Counted from the stretch's first letter, positions 8,843 through 17,911 are shown. The stretch is DNA of 58,548 nucleotides from an uncultured Eggerthella sp. (GCA_900546175.1 URBX01000009.1:1-58548), one strand, 5' to 3'. Notes: generated by a model not told the origin, from the sequence alone. Made by a program: numbers and translations.

Positions 8843-9832
8843 TTACATGGTTTGTGCTTGAACGCATGCAATTGCAACAACGCCAACAATATCTTTTGGA
8901 ACGCAGCCACGAGAGAGGTCGTTTACTGGAGCTGCTAAGCCCTGAAGAACAGGACCATATGCTTCTGCCTTTGCAAGACGCTGAACCAATTTATAACCAA
9001 TGTTGCCTGCGTCAATATCAGGGAAAATAAGGCAGTTTGCCTTGCCTGCAACAGGGGAATTTGGAGCCTTAGAAGCACCCAATTCAGGAACGATTGCAGC
9101 ATCAAGTTGAAGTTCGCCATCTGCATTAAGATCTGGGTAGTTCTCGCGGATATATGCCATAGCTTCTTGAACCTTTTTAGCATCATCGTTCTTTGCGGAA
9201 CCCATAGTGGAGTGGGAAAGAAGAGCAATGCGTGGTTCTTTGTTTAAGAGGCGTTTGAAAGAGTCGCCTGTCATGTTTGCAATATGAGCAAGCTTTTCGG
9301 CGGTTGGCTGAACTTCGAGTGCGCAGTCCGCGAAAACAAAAACGCCTTCTTCGCCTAAATCGCAATTAGGAACATCCATAATGAAGAGAGAGGAAACCAT
9401 TGGTGCGCCAGGTGCAGTTTTGAGAACACGCAAAGCAGGTGAAAGAACCTTTACGGTTGCGCAGGAAGCACCGGATACCATACCGTCGCACAAACCAGCC
9501 TTAATCATCATGGTAGCGAAGTAGTTTACATCGTTATTGATGAGATCGGTTGCTTCTTCAAGAGTAAGACCCTTTGCCTTACGCAATTCATATAGAGTGT
9601 TAATGAATTCATCGGTTTTATCATAGGTAGCTGGATTGATGATTTGGGCACCAGTCAAATCGAAGCCAGATGCGTTAATCTCTTCCTCGTTGCCTACGAT
9701 AATAAGATTTGCAATTTCCTGCTTGAGAACTTCTTCAGCAGCCTCAAGAACACGCATATCGTGGCCTTCGGGAAGAATGATAGTTTTCTTATCTGCTTTA
9801 GCGCGTTCAATGAGGGTAGTAATAAAACTCAT
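8843..9832 (-). CDS. pta: Phosphate acetyltransferase
   Basis: Interconverts acetyl-CoA and acetyl phosphate, feeding AckA. The 329 aa match the short class of Pta, lacking the N-terminal regulatory domain of the long enterobacterial form. Motifs include ILPEGHDMRVLEAA at the start, DGMVSGA, the LLSHSTMGSAKNDDAKKV segment and the C-terminal KANCLIFPDIDAGNIGYKLVQR and NDLSRGC. The ATG at 9832 follows a GGAAAGGG site. Its upstream region shares a 10-base element with the ackA leader (see findings). Confidence 0.96.
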   Translation of the reverse strand: MSFITTLIERAKADKKTIILPEGHDMRVLEAAEEVLKQEIANLIIVGNEEEINASGFDLTGAQIINPATYDKTDEFINTLYELRKAKGLTLEEATDLINNDVNYFATMMIKAGLCDGMVSGASCATVKVLSPALRVLKTAPGAPMVSSLFIMDVPNCDLGEEGVFVFADCALEVQPTAEKLAHIANMTGDSFKRLLNKEPRIALLSHSTMGSAKNDDAKKVQEAMAYIRENYPDLNADGELQLDAAIVPELGASKAPNSPVAGKANCLIFPDIDAGNIGYKLVQRLAKAEAYGPVLQGLAAPVNDLSRGCVPKDIVGVVAIACVQAQTM

Positions 9833-9914
9833 GAATTACCCTTTCCATGATAGTTTTCTTATGCGATATCAGCATTTTACTAAGGTATTTTTGCGAACTT
9901 TTAGCCTGAAGTTT

Positions 9915-9978
9915 AAGCGGTAGATATTGGGGGATAAATTCACTTTTTATCGACTTTTTTCGCTTACAACTACCGCTT
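9915..9978. promoter_or_regulatory. Inverted repeat in the pta / glycosyltransferase divergent promoter region
   Basis: AAGCGGTAG (9915-9923) and CTACCGCTT (9970-9978) are perfect inverted copies separated by 46 bases, within the 248-base interval between the divergent starts of pta and the glycosyltransferase. The spacing is suited to two operator half-sites or DNA looping rather than a hairpin. A copy of AGCGGTAGAT also occurs in the ackA leader at 7324-7333. Confidence 0.35.
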
Positions 9979-10080
9979 ACCCGTGAAATAAGTACAATGA
10001 GTGAGATGCATTTTGGGTGGACTATTAGTTCTTGAGTGTCCGCAAATCCATTAGCTTTATTTGGAAGGGTTGTTTCTTGT

Positions 10081-11124
10081 ATGAAAACCATTACTTTTGC
10101 AGTTCCTTGTTTTAATTCGGCAGAATATATGGAAACCTGCGTAAATTCACTTCTTCCTTGTGGAGATGATATTGAAATTATTTTGGTAAATGACGGTTCT
10201 ACCAAGGATAATACTGCAGAAATTGCTGATCGCCTTGCGGCTGAACACCCTGGCATTGTTAAAGCAGTCCATAAAGAAAATGGTGGTCATGGCTCTGCGG
10301 TAAATACGGGTCTTGACCATGCAACAGGTTTGTACTTTAAGGTTGTTGATTCCGATGACTGGCTCGATAAGTATGCTATGGATCAAATTATGCCTTACTT
10401 ACGTCATCAGGTTGCGTTTCTTGAGAATGAGAACTCGGGTATAGATACTGCTACGGACTTAGTAATTGGCAACTATGTGTATGAAAAAGTATATGAGAAT
10501 ACCCGTACGGTAATGAACTATCGTCACGTATTCCCGCTCGGCAAGGAGTTTTCTTGGCAGGATATCAAACCTTTTAATCCATCTCAGTACTTGCTTATGC
10601 ATTCGGTAATTTATCGTACTCAGTTATTGAAAGATTTAAACTTCCGTTTACCTGAGCACTGTTTCTATGTGGATAACATTTTTGTGTACGTGCCACTGCC
10701 GCGGGTGCGAACTATTCGCTATTTCGACGTTGATATGTATCGCTATTTTATTGGTCGAGAAGACCAGTCAGTTAATGAGAGCATTATGCTTTCTCGAATT
10801 GATCAGCAATTACGTATTACGCGTATCATGATTGATTCGGTAAACCTTCATACTGTTGGTGATAAGAAGCTTCGAAAGTATATGATGAGCTATCTTTCTA
10901 TGATGATGTGCATTTGCTCTACTTTTTTGCGTATGGAACCAACTCCTGAAAATGAAAAGAAAAGAGAAGAAATCTGGGAATATTTGCGCTTACGGGATCC
11001 AGACCATTATTGGGCTATTCGTCTGAATGTAATCAATGCAGGCACTAATCTTCCAGGAGAAATTGGACGAAAGATTGGTCTTGGTGGCTACCATATTGCC
11101 CAGAAAATCTTTAAGTTTAATTAA
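10081..11124 (+). CDS. Family 2 glycosyltransferase
   Basis: Transfers a sugar from an activated donor, probably to a surface glycan or lipid. The GT-A fold opens with TFAVPCFNSAEYME, followed by EIILVNDGSTKDNT, NGGHGSAVNTGL and the metal/nucleotide-binding VVDSDDWLD. The C-terminal half has no membrane helices, so the enzyme is cytoplasmic or peripheral. I use the ATG at 10081 because the family alignment begins there. The frame is open back to 10036, and a GGAAGG motif lies somewhat far upstream. The product is 347 aa. Its TAA overlaps the stop codon of the convergent dinB gene by two bases. Confidence 0.88.
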   Translation: MKTITFAVPCFNSAEYMETCVNSLLPCGDDIEIILVNDGSTKDNTAEIADRLAAEHPGIVKAVHKENGGHGSAVNTGLDHATGLYFKVVDSDDWLDKYAMDQIMPYLRHQVAFLENENSGIDTATDLVIGNYVYEKVYENTRTVMNYRHVFPLGKEFSWQDIKPFNPSQYLLMHSVIYRTQLLKDLNFRLPEHCFYVDNIFVYVPLPRVRTIRYFDVDMYRYFIGREDQSVNESIMLSRIDQQLRITRIMIDSVNLHTVGDKKLRKYMMSYLSMMMCICSTFLRMEPTPENEKKREEIWEYLRLRDPDHYWAIRLNVINAGTNLPGEIGRKIGLGGYHIAQKIFKFN

Positions 11125-12425
11125 TTTATTTCCGTTTTATTTGCTTGGTACGTCCTGAGTTCGTGCCCAAAACGAAGGGCATCTTCTCCGAATTTTTGCG
11201 CAATTTTATCAGTAGCGCTAAGGAGTTCTTTGCTTTTTGCTGCTTGTGCTACTAAAGGCTTCTGGCTGGTGTGGAGGCGTTGGTCTTCATAAGGGTCAAA
11301 GAGTTGTTCTTGATAGGCTTCTTTGTTAAAGCCACTTACGCCTACTCCTACCAGCCGCACATAACTTGAATGATCCCACGTTTGTTCAATCATGCTATTG
11401 AGATGAATAAGCCATTCAAGTTCATTTTGAGAAAGACCAGGCAAGTTTCGCTGACATGTATGAATAGAGAGATCTTCATAGCGAAGCTTCAGGTGAAGCG
11501 TATCTCCTTGAAGGTCATTTTTACGTAACCTTCGACCAACTTTGTGTGCCATTGTAGCGGCAAGTGCTTTCATCTCTTCGAGGTCGTTTGTGCTTACCGC
11601 AAGACTTATTTCGTTAGAGACCGATTTAGCAGGCTCATACTGTTCATATACGTGATATTCGCTCTCATCTAATCCTTGCGCTCGTTTTTGGAGGATAAGT
11701 GCATTTTTGCCTAACAGTGATTTGACTAAGGAATAGTCTGCGCTCGCTAAATCTCCTAAGGTGTGAATACCGAAGGATTTTAATTTTTGCTGAGCAACTT
11801 TCCCAATACCACTCATTTCGCCAACAGGAAGGGGAGAGAGAAACGCTTGTTCTTGGCCAGGATATACTACTGTTAAGCCGTGCGGCTTCTCCTGATTTGA
11901 GGCAATCTTTGCCACCGTTTTCGAAGTACCAATACCAATAGAGCAGGTAATTCCTAGAGTTGATACTTCTTCTTGAATCCGTTTTGCAACAAGCACAGGG
12001 TGAGTTTTGTTGACGCGGGTTGGTGTTATATCCAGAAAGGCTTCATCAACAGAAACTTGCTGTAAGTGAGGAGACTCTCGATAAAGAATCTCCATTACCT
12101 TATAAGAAAGCTCTCGGTAGCGAGAGAAATGACCACGGGTCCAAATTGCATCAGGACAAAGCCGTTCAGCTGTTTTGGAAGGCATGCCTGAGCGGACGCC
12201 ATACTTTCTTGCTTCGTAGGAACAGGTTGAGACGACACCTCTCTTTTCGGCGCTGCCACCAACTATAACGGGCTTGCCTCTCCATTCAGGATTATCAAGC
12301 TGCTCCACACTGGCAAAGAAGGCATCCAAATCCAAAAGAAGCACACAAGAGCCTACCCATTCGAGTAATTTTTCCGGTACGAATTGGTGATGCTTTTTGT
12401 TGTGTACGCAATATATTGTGGTCAT
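11121..12425 (-). CDS. dinB: DNA polymerase IV (Y-family)
   Basis: Translesion DNA polymerase. The catalytic carboxylates lie in LDLDAFFASVEQ (near residues 32-43) and SVDEAFLDIT; the steric-gate and dNTP-binding segment YEARKYGVRSGMPS is also intact. A helix-hairpin-helix (MSGIGKVAQQKLKSFGI) and a C-terminal little-finger region complete the 434 aa. About 28 residues precede the usual start, with only a weak ribosome-binding site at the ATG at 12425. An in-frame GTG just before the LDLDAFF motif is an alternative start. No LexA-type GAAC-N4-GTTC box was seen upstream. The C-terminus ends on top of the glycosyltransferase stop codon. Confidence 0.94.
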   Translation of the reverse strand: MTTIYCVHNKKHHQFVPEKLLEWVGSCVLLLDLDAFFASVEQLDNPEWRGKPVIVGGSAEKRGVVSTCSYEARKYGVRSGMPSKTAERLCPDAIWTRGHFSRYRELSYKVMEILYRESPHLQQVSVDEAFLDITPTRVNKTHPVLVAKRIQEEVSTLGITCSIGIGTSKTVAKIASNQEKPHGLTVVYPGQEQAFLSPLPVGEMSGIGKVAQQKLKSFGIHTLGDLASADYSLVKSLLGKNALILQKRAQGLDESEYHVYEQYEPAKSVSNEISLAVSTNDLEEMKALAATMAHKVGRRLRKNDLQGDTLHLKLRYEDLSIHTCQRNLPGLSQNELEWLIHLNSMIEQTWDHSSYVRLVGVGVSGFNKEAYQEQLFDPYEDQRLHTSQKPLVAQAAKSKELLSATDKIAQKFGEDALRFGHELRTYQANKTEIN

Positions 12426-12544
12426 AAAAAATACTTACAGTTTTAATAATTAATCTGGATTAACCATCGTTTTTTCTGTGATAAGGTTGTTACCCATTTA
12501 GTTTACTGGATGATGGTAGTAATAGAGGGGCATAGTAGAAAATC

Positions 12545-13717
12545 ATGCAAGGTTTTACTTCAATAACAGACATGATTGAAAGCGTTAAGGCTTCTAAAGC
12601 CGATTCCTCAGCTGTGCTTCCTTTAGATATTCGTGCTGAAATTGATTGGACTGATTTTTCTTCAGTTCATAATCCCTTAGGTGCTCCAAAGCAGATTAGT
12701 GATGCAATTAGCGAAGCAATCACACAAGGCAGTTTGAGTTTTCTGCCAAACAAAACGGGCTCTGCTTTAATTACTCAGTTAGCTCAAATCTGTGAACTTC
12801 CTGAAGAAAGCTTTATGGTAGGCACTAGCTCCTTTTCGGCAATTTCTGCGGTAGCTTCAGCGTATCGCCCTTGCAATGTGGGTATTCCTGTTCCTGCTCC
12901 TGCAGAATATTTTTTACGAGTAGCTAATGTTGGTCATAATCCGGTCAAGCTTACTAATCCTTTTTCGCTTGCCGCAATTGAACCTGAGCGCGCAAAGAAC
13001 AACGGAGTTCGTTTTGAAGCGGCAATTCTTGCTAACCCAAGTTACCCTTGTGCACGTTTGCTTTCTGAAGCAACCTTAAAAAAATACCTTGATTGTTGCA
13101 ATTGGGTAATTGTTGATGAAAGTAATATTCATCTTACAATGGGTGGTATGTCATGTCTTTCGTTAACCAAAGAGTATAAAAATCTTATTGTTGTCCAGAA
13201 TCTTTCAATTGAAATTGGTATGCCAGGTGTGCCCATTAGCTATGTGGTGGCTCATCCTGACACTATGAATTTCCTTCGCCAATTTTCTGATGGATCAACA
13301 ATTGGTATGTTCCATGAAGTAATTGCTTCCGTACTTCCTGATTTAGGGGAGTATATATCTGAAACCGAGCAACTTTTAGATAGCGAAATACCATGGCTTC
13401 AGTGCATGCTTAGCCTTACGCCTGGTATTAAAATTTATCCTTCAGAGGCAAATTTTGTCATGTGCTCATTGGAGGAACGAGCAGTGAGAGAACTGGGAAT
13501 ACCAAGTGCGGCAGAATTAATAGTGCGCTTGCAAAAGAATGGGTTTACCGTTCGAGATTTAGAGGGTACTCCTGGTATTGAAGGTAATAAGTTTTTCTTG
13601 GTTTCGGTTAGAGCTCATGAAGAAAACGAACAGTTTGTCTCAACGCTTCGCAAAATTATCAAAGGTGATTCAGGAAACGAAAAAAATTTAAGGACTCATA
13701 AATCCATCCCAAACTAG
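12545..13717 (+). CDS. Fold-type I aminotransferase homologue (HisC/CobD-like) lacking the PLP lysine
   Basis: The sequence aligns along its length with histidinol-phosphate aminotransferase/CobD: an N-terminal SSVHNPLGAP, the segment IPVPAPAEY, NPSYPCARLLS in place of NPNNPTG, and VIVDES in place of the D-E-A-Y motif. At the position of the PLP-binding lysine (normally S-K-A-F-G-L-A-G) the protein reads LSIEIGMPG, so lysine is isoleucine. The phosphate-anchoring arginine just after it is also missing, and the C-terminal substrate-carboxylate arginine appears as leucine (FFLVSVRAHEEN). The reading frame is intact over 390 aa, so this is not simple decay. I infer a non-catalytic or PLP-independent protein. 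The ATG at 12545 lacks a strong ribosome-binding site. The last 27 bases lie inside the degV terminator hairpin. Confidence 0.75.
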   Translation: MQGFTSITDMIESVKASKADSSAVLPLDIRAEIDWTDFSSVHNPLGAPKQISDAISEAITQGSLSFLPNKTGSALITQLAQICELPEESFMVGTSSFSAISAVASAYRPCNVGIPVPAPAEYFLRVANVGHNPVKLTNPFSLAAIEPERAKNNGVRFEAAILANPSYPCARLLSEATLKKYLDCCNWVIVDESNIHLTMGGMSCLSLTKEYKNLIVVQNLSIEIGMPGVPISYVVAHPDTMNFLRQFSDGSTIGMFHEVIASVLPDLGEYISETEQLLDSEIPWLQCMLSLTPGIKIYPSEANFVMCSLEERAVRELGIPSAAELIVRLQKNGFTVRDLEGTPGIEGNKFFLVSVRAHEENEQFVSTLRKIIKGDSGNEKNLRTHKSIPN

Positions 13718-13783
13718 CAAATTCGAATGTTGTCTAAACAAGCGAACCTAAATGTTGTTTTGGATTATAGATTTATAAGTCCT
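13681..13783 (-). terminator. Long-stem terminator of the degV gene, overlapping the convergent aminotransferase-like gene
   Basis: 13691-13714 and 13757-13783 are imperfect inverted repeats (about 15 of the first 17 positions match). The two differences become G-U pairs only in the minus-strand transcript. On that strand the helix is followed by TTAAATTTTTTT (13681-13690 and beyond), the mark of an intrinsic terminator for the minus-strand degV gene. The loop contains a direct repeat (AGCAAATTCGAATGTTGT and AGCGAACCTAAATGTTGT). Confidence 0.65.
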
Positions 13784-13791
13784 GCAAGATT

Positions 13792-14664
13792 TTATCGATG
13801 TTTTCCCATAAAGAATAAAGCAAGTGTGCCAGGGCCAGCGTGTGCGCCAATTACTGGATCGAGAACATTAACGTAGAAATTCGTGCATCCAAAACGGGCA
13901 GTAATAAGCTCTTGGAGATATTTTGCATCTTCTAGGCAATCACCATGAGAAATGAAGATGGTTTGGTCTTTAATGTCTTCCCTTGCGAGCTCTTCCATTT
14001 TCTCAACTAAGGCCTGAATACTCTTTTTGCGGCTTTTAACTTTGGCCATAGGAATAAGAGCGCCGTTATCATCAACATGAAGAATTGGTTTAATCTTGAG
14101 AAGAGTGCCCGCGTAGGCAGAAGTGCGAGAAACACGGCCTCCTCGGAATAGGAACATCAAATCATCTACGGTAAACCAGTGGCACGCAAAGGCTCTATTG
14201 TCTTCAACCCATTGCGCTACGGTATCAATGTCTTTTCCAGCTTGAGCCATTTTAGCTGCATGATAAACAAGCATGCCTTCACCGAGTGCGGCTGCCTTCG
14301 TTTCAACACAGATAACTTTTCGTTCAGGATACTTTTCTGCCAATGATTTACAGATCAGCTCAGTGGCTTCGTAAGTTCCAGAAAGGGCGCTTGAAAAGCC
14401 AAGGTAGAGAAGGTCTTTTCCTTCTTGGAGGGTTTTTTCTATTAAGGCCTTTGAGTTTGCCATTTTTGGAAGGGAGGTAGTAACGATTTTTCCGTTCCTC
14501 ATCATGGTGTAGAACTGACATAAATCAGTTTTTTGACCTCTGAGATATCCAAGGTGCTCTTGATTGTCGATCAGAAAGGTAAGGGGAAGGATTTTTAATC
14601 CAAGCTCATCAATAGTTTCTTCTTTAAGATTACAGGAAGAATCGGTAAAAATTTCGTAAGACAT
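13792..14664 (-). CDS. DegV family fatty-acid-binding protein
   Basis: A DegV/FakB-type protein that binds a fatty acid and, in characterised systems, presents it to the kinase FakA. The N-terminus MSYEIFTDSSCNL matches the family start, with LPLTFLIDNQEHLG, the TSLPK loop, GFSSALSGTYE and the C-terminal PVIGAHAGPGTLALFF. I use the ATG at 14664 (290 aa); the frame can extend to a TTG at 14694, and neither has a strong ribosome-binding site. A second DegV lies at 33675. No FakA gene is in the window. Confidence 0.88.
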   Translation of the reverse strand: MSYEIFTDSSCNLKEETIDELGLKILPLTFLIDNQEHLGYLRGQKTDLCQFYTMMRNGKIVTTSLPKMANSKALIEKTLQEGKDLLYLGFSSALSGTYEATELICKSLAEKYPERKVICVETKAAALGEGMLVYHAAKMAQAGKDIDTVAQWVEDNRAFACHWFTVDDLMFLFRGGRVSRTSAYAGTLLKIKPILHVDDNGALIPMAKVKSRKKSIQALVEKMEELAREDIKDQTIFISHGDCLEDAKYLQELITARFGCTNFYVNVLDPVIGAHAGPGTLALFFMGKHR

Positions 14665-14694
14665 AGACAAAACACTCGCTTTTCGCTCATTCAA

Positions 14695-15044
14695 TCAGAT
14701 ACGGTTTCTTAAATAATTCTAACTTTTTATTTTACTCTTGTTAGCTTGAAACTTTTATCATTTGAACCAATCAGATTAAATTTGGGTTATTTGAATTATT
14801 CAGAAAGAGAAATTCGTGTATTAAATTGCCGAAATTAGTTGAAAAATTAGGCGATACTACCGAATAATCCCCCTGCTTCTCAAGAGATATTATTGCTTCT
14901 TGGGGTATACTTTTGGAGTTTGGCACATGGTGTCTCTTTTTGTTATGGAAAAAAGGCAACCATATAGAGTCAAATTGATAATTAGGTATAACGCATTACG
15001 TGTTTTTTATAGGCAGACAAGACAGTTAAGGAAGGTTGAATCTG
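14695..15044. promoter_or_regulatory. Divergent intergenic region with a candidate ileS promoter
   Basis: This 350-base stretch separates degV and ileS. A good sigma-70-like promoter is TTGTTA (14940-14945), a 17-base spacer, then TATAGA (14963-14968), which would give an ileS leader of about 70 bases. A short hairpin 14922-14934 followed by T residues lies just upstream. A 62-codon minus-strand frame (14771-14959) has no recognisable features, and I do not call it a gene. I found no T-box signature. Confidence 0.4.
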
Positions 15045-17885
15045 GTGGCTAATAACTACAAGAATACTATGAACTTGCCGCAAACAGATTTCCCTATGCG
15101 TGGTAATTTGCCAAAGAACGAGCCAAAGCGCTTGGAATTTTGGAATGACATTGATATCTACCATAAGGTTCTCGAGAAGAATAAAGATAATACGCCATTC
15201 GTTCTTCACGATGGTCCTCCTTATGCTAATGGTCCAATTCATGTTGGTCATGCATTCAATAAGATTTTGAAGGACTTTGTATTGAAGTCTCATGCTCAGC
15301 GCGGATATTACACTCCTTATATTCCTGGTTGGGACTGCCACGGTCAGCCAATTGAGCATATGGTTGAGGTTACTCTCGGCCCTGAAAAAATGGCACAGAT
15401 TGATCAGCCAACTCTTCGTCGTCTTTGCCGCGAATGGGCAGAGAAGTACGTTAACGTTCAGCGTGAAGGCTTTAAACGCTTGGGTGTAAATGCTGACTGG
15501 GAGAACCCTTATCTTACATTCACGCCTAATTTTGAAACTGGTAATGTTGAAATCTTTAAGGATATGTACCTTAAGGGTTCAGTATATCGCGGTCGTAAAC
15601 CTATTCATTGGTGTAAAGAATGTCATACTGCTCTTGCTGAAGCAGAAATTGAATACGGTGATGAAGTTTCTCCTTCTATCTTTGTAAACTTCCTGCTTGA
15701 CGAAGTTCCAGCTCCTTTTGCTGCTGCAGGAGTAACCAATCCTGCGTATATTTTGATTTGGACTACCACTCCTTGGACTTTGCCTGCAAATGCTGCGGTA
15801 TGTTTGGCTCCAGATGCAGACTATGTAATGCTTAATGTTGAAGGTAAGTACCTCATCATGGCATATGAGCTTATTGATCAGGTTGCTGAAACTGCTGCTT
15901 GGGCATCCTATGAAATTGTTAAAGATGCTCAAGGTGAAATGGTAATGATGAAGGGTACCGAGCTCTGTGGTCTTACCTATACCTGTCCAATTCGTCAGGA
16001 CTTAAAAGGCAAAATCATTTATGGCAACCATGTAACTCTTGATTCAGGTACTGGTGCTGTTCATACTGCTCCTGGCCATGGTCAAGATGACTACTTAGTG
16101 GGTTTGGAATTCGATATTCCAATTATCATGCCAGTTGACGACAATGGTTGCTTTACCGACGAAGTCCCTTATTTTGCGGGAATGAATGTTGATGATGCTA
16201 ATCCAGCAATTATTGAATGGCTCAAAGAACAGGGCACTTTGGTTGCTCATGTAGATATTAACCATAGCTATCCACACTGCTGGCGTTGTCATCAGCCAGT
16301 TATTTTCCGTGCAACTGATCAGTGGTTTGTTTCCATGGAAGAGAATGGCTTGCGCGAAAAAGCAATGGACGCTATTGATAATCAGGTTGAATGGATTCCT
16401 TCTTGGGCAAAGAATCGTATTGGTTCCATGGTTTCTGAACGTCCTGACTGGTGCATTTCTCGTCAGCGTTCTTGGGGTGTTCCTATTCCTGTTTTCCGTT
16501 GCGCAAAGTGTGGTACTACCGTTGCAAACGAGGAAACCTTCGATGCAGTAATTGACCTTTTCGATAAAGAAGGCGCAGACGCATGGTTCATCCGTGAGCC
16601 TAAAGAATACTTGCCAGAAGGTACCTGCTGCCCATCTTGTGGTTGTGAAGAAGTAATCCCTGAGTCTGACATTTTGGACGTATGGTGGGAATCAGGCGTT
16701 TCTCATACCTCGGTATGTAAACACCGTAGTGACGAGGGTCTTTATTTCCCAGCTGATATGTATTTGGAGGGTTCTGATCAGCATCGTGGTTGGTTCCAGT
16801 CTTCTCTTCTTACTTCTATTGGTGCTTATGGAGTACCTCCTTATAAGAGCGTTATGCATTGTGGCTTCACAGTTGATGGTGAAGGCAGAAAGATGTCTAA
16901 GTCCTTGGGCAACGGCGTAGATCCTGCTGATGTTATGGAGCAGTATGGCGCTGATGTATTGCGTTTATGGGTTGCTTCTGTTGATTACTCACAGGACGTA
17001 AGTATTTCTGACGAAATTTTGAAGCGTACCTCTGATACCTATCGTAAGCTTCGCAACACTATGCGCTTCTTGTTGGCAAATCTCTATGACTTTGGCAACG
17101 AAGATTCAATCACTTCCTGGGACGAGTTAGAAGACTTTGACAAGTGGGCGTTAGTTCGACTCCAGCGCCTTCTTGAGGAAGTTAATGCAGCATACGATGC
17201 ATACAAATTCCATCATGTATACCGCTTAATTTATGACTATATTGTTGGTGACTTGTCTGCAGTGTATTTGGATGCGGTAAAGGATCGTTTGTACTCCTTA
17301 GCTCCATCAGATCATGCTCGTCGCTCTGCTCAGACTGTTCTTTTGAACGTATTAGAGGTTTTGGTTCGTATTCTTTCTCCAATCATTTCCTTTACTACTG
17401 AAGAGGTATGGCAGTGTTACCCTGAGAAGCTTGCGGCAGATAATCATGAGGAATCCGTTCAGCTTGCAGGCTGGCCAGAAAAGACCGATTTCGTTCCTTC
17501 TATCCCAGAAGGTGTTGAGGCTTCACTTGAGGCAGACTTCCAGGAGATTCTTGCCCTTCGTGATGTAGTAACTAAGGCTTTGGAAGAAAAGCGTGGTGCA
17601 AAAGAGATTAACAAGAGTCAGGAAGCTTTTGTTTCAGTTATTGCTCCAAGTGCTTCTGTTGAGGTTCTTTCCGCAAAGCCTTCTTCCTTCTATGAAGAAT
17701 TGCTTATCATCTCTGGTATTGAATTTAGCGCAGGTGATGACTGGGCTGTTGAGATTACGAAGTCTACTAAGGAAAAGTGCCCTCGTTGTTGGAATTTCCG
17801 TACGTTAGGAACGGTTGAGGCATATCCTCATGTATGCGAGAAGTGCGCTGCCGCCCTTGAAGAGATGGGTTTTGAAGCGGAATAG
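15045..17885 (+). CDS. ileS: Isoleucyl-tRNA synthetase
   Basis: Charges tRNA-Ile with isoleucine. The class I signatures are present: HVGH in GPIHVGHAFNK, and KMSKSLGNGV. The editing (CP1) domain has the TTPWTLPAN motif and the GTGAVHTAPGHG segment. A C-terminal zinc knuckle is visible as CPRCWNF and CEKC, typical of the bacterial type. I use the GTG at 15045 because AAGGAAGG (15028-15035) lies 9 bases ahead of it; the TTG at 15036 directly abuts that site and is too close. The product is 946 aa, normal. A terminator follows at 17912, before lspA. Confidence 0.97.
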   Translation: MANNYKNTMNLPQTDFPMRGNLPKNEPKRLEFWNDIDIYHKVLEKNKDNTPFVLHDGPPYANGPIHVGHAFNKILKDFVLKSHAQRGYYTPYIPGWDCHGQPIEHMVEVTLGPEKMAQIDQPTLRRLCREWAEKYVNVQREGFKRLGVNADWENPYLTFTPNFETGNVEIFKDMYLKGSVYRGRKPIHWCKECHTALAEAEIEYGDEVSPSIFVNFLLDEVPAPFAAAGVTNPAYILIWTTTPWTLPANAAVCLAPDADYVMLNVEGKYLIMAYELIDQVAETAAWASYEIVKDAQGEMVMMKGTELCGLTYTCPIRQDLKGKIIYGNHVTLDSGTGAVHTAPGHGQDDYLVGLEFDIPIIMPVDDNGCFTDEVPYFAGMNVDDANPAIIEWLKEQGTLVAHVDINHSYPHCWRCHQPVIFRATDQWFVSMEENGLREKAMDAIDNQVEWIPSWAKNRIGSMVSERPDWCISRQRSWGVPIPVFRCAKCGTTVANEETFDAVIDLFDKEGADAWFIREPKEYLPEGTCCPSCGCEEVIPESDILDVWWESGVSHTSVCKHRSDEGLYFPADMYLEGSDQHRGWFQSSLLTSIGAYGVPPYKSVMHCGFTVDGEGRKMSKSLGNGVDPADVMEQYGADVLRLWVASVDYSQDVSISDEILKRTSDTYRKLRNTMRFLLANLYDFGNEDSITSWDELEDFDKWALVRLQRLLEEVNAAYDAYKFHHVYRLIYDYIVGDLSAVYLDAVKDRLYSLAPSDHARRSAQTVLLNVLEVLVRILSPIISFTTEEVWQCYPEKLAADNHEESVQLAGWPEKTDFVPSIPEGVEASLEADFQEILALRDVVTKALEEKRGAKEINKSQEAFVSVIAPSASVEVLSAKPSSFYEELLIISGIEFSAGDDWAVEITKSTKEKCPRCWNFRTLGTVEAYPHVCEKCAAALEEMGFEAE

Positions 17886-17911
17886 CTTTATTTTGCAGCG
17901 AGATATTAAAC

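Noticed and set aside
9807..10256. A 149-codon minus-strand frame over the start of the glycosyltransferase
   Set aside because: It is antisense to a well-supported glycosyltransferase and crosses the pta promoter region; no family features.
12545..13717. A working histidinol-phosphate aminotransferase (hisC)
   Set aside because: The PLP lysine and both arginines are replaced and no other his genes are nearby.
14771..14959. A 62-codon minus-strand frame upstream of ileS
   Set aside because: No ribosome-binding site, low-information sequence, and it overlaps the likely ileS promoter.
14695..15044. A T-box riboswitch in the ileS leader
   Set aside because: I looked for the conserved T-loop (TGGNACCGCG or a variant) and specifier stem and did not find them. 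A plain promoter at 14940-14968 fits better.
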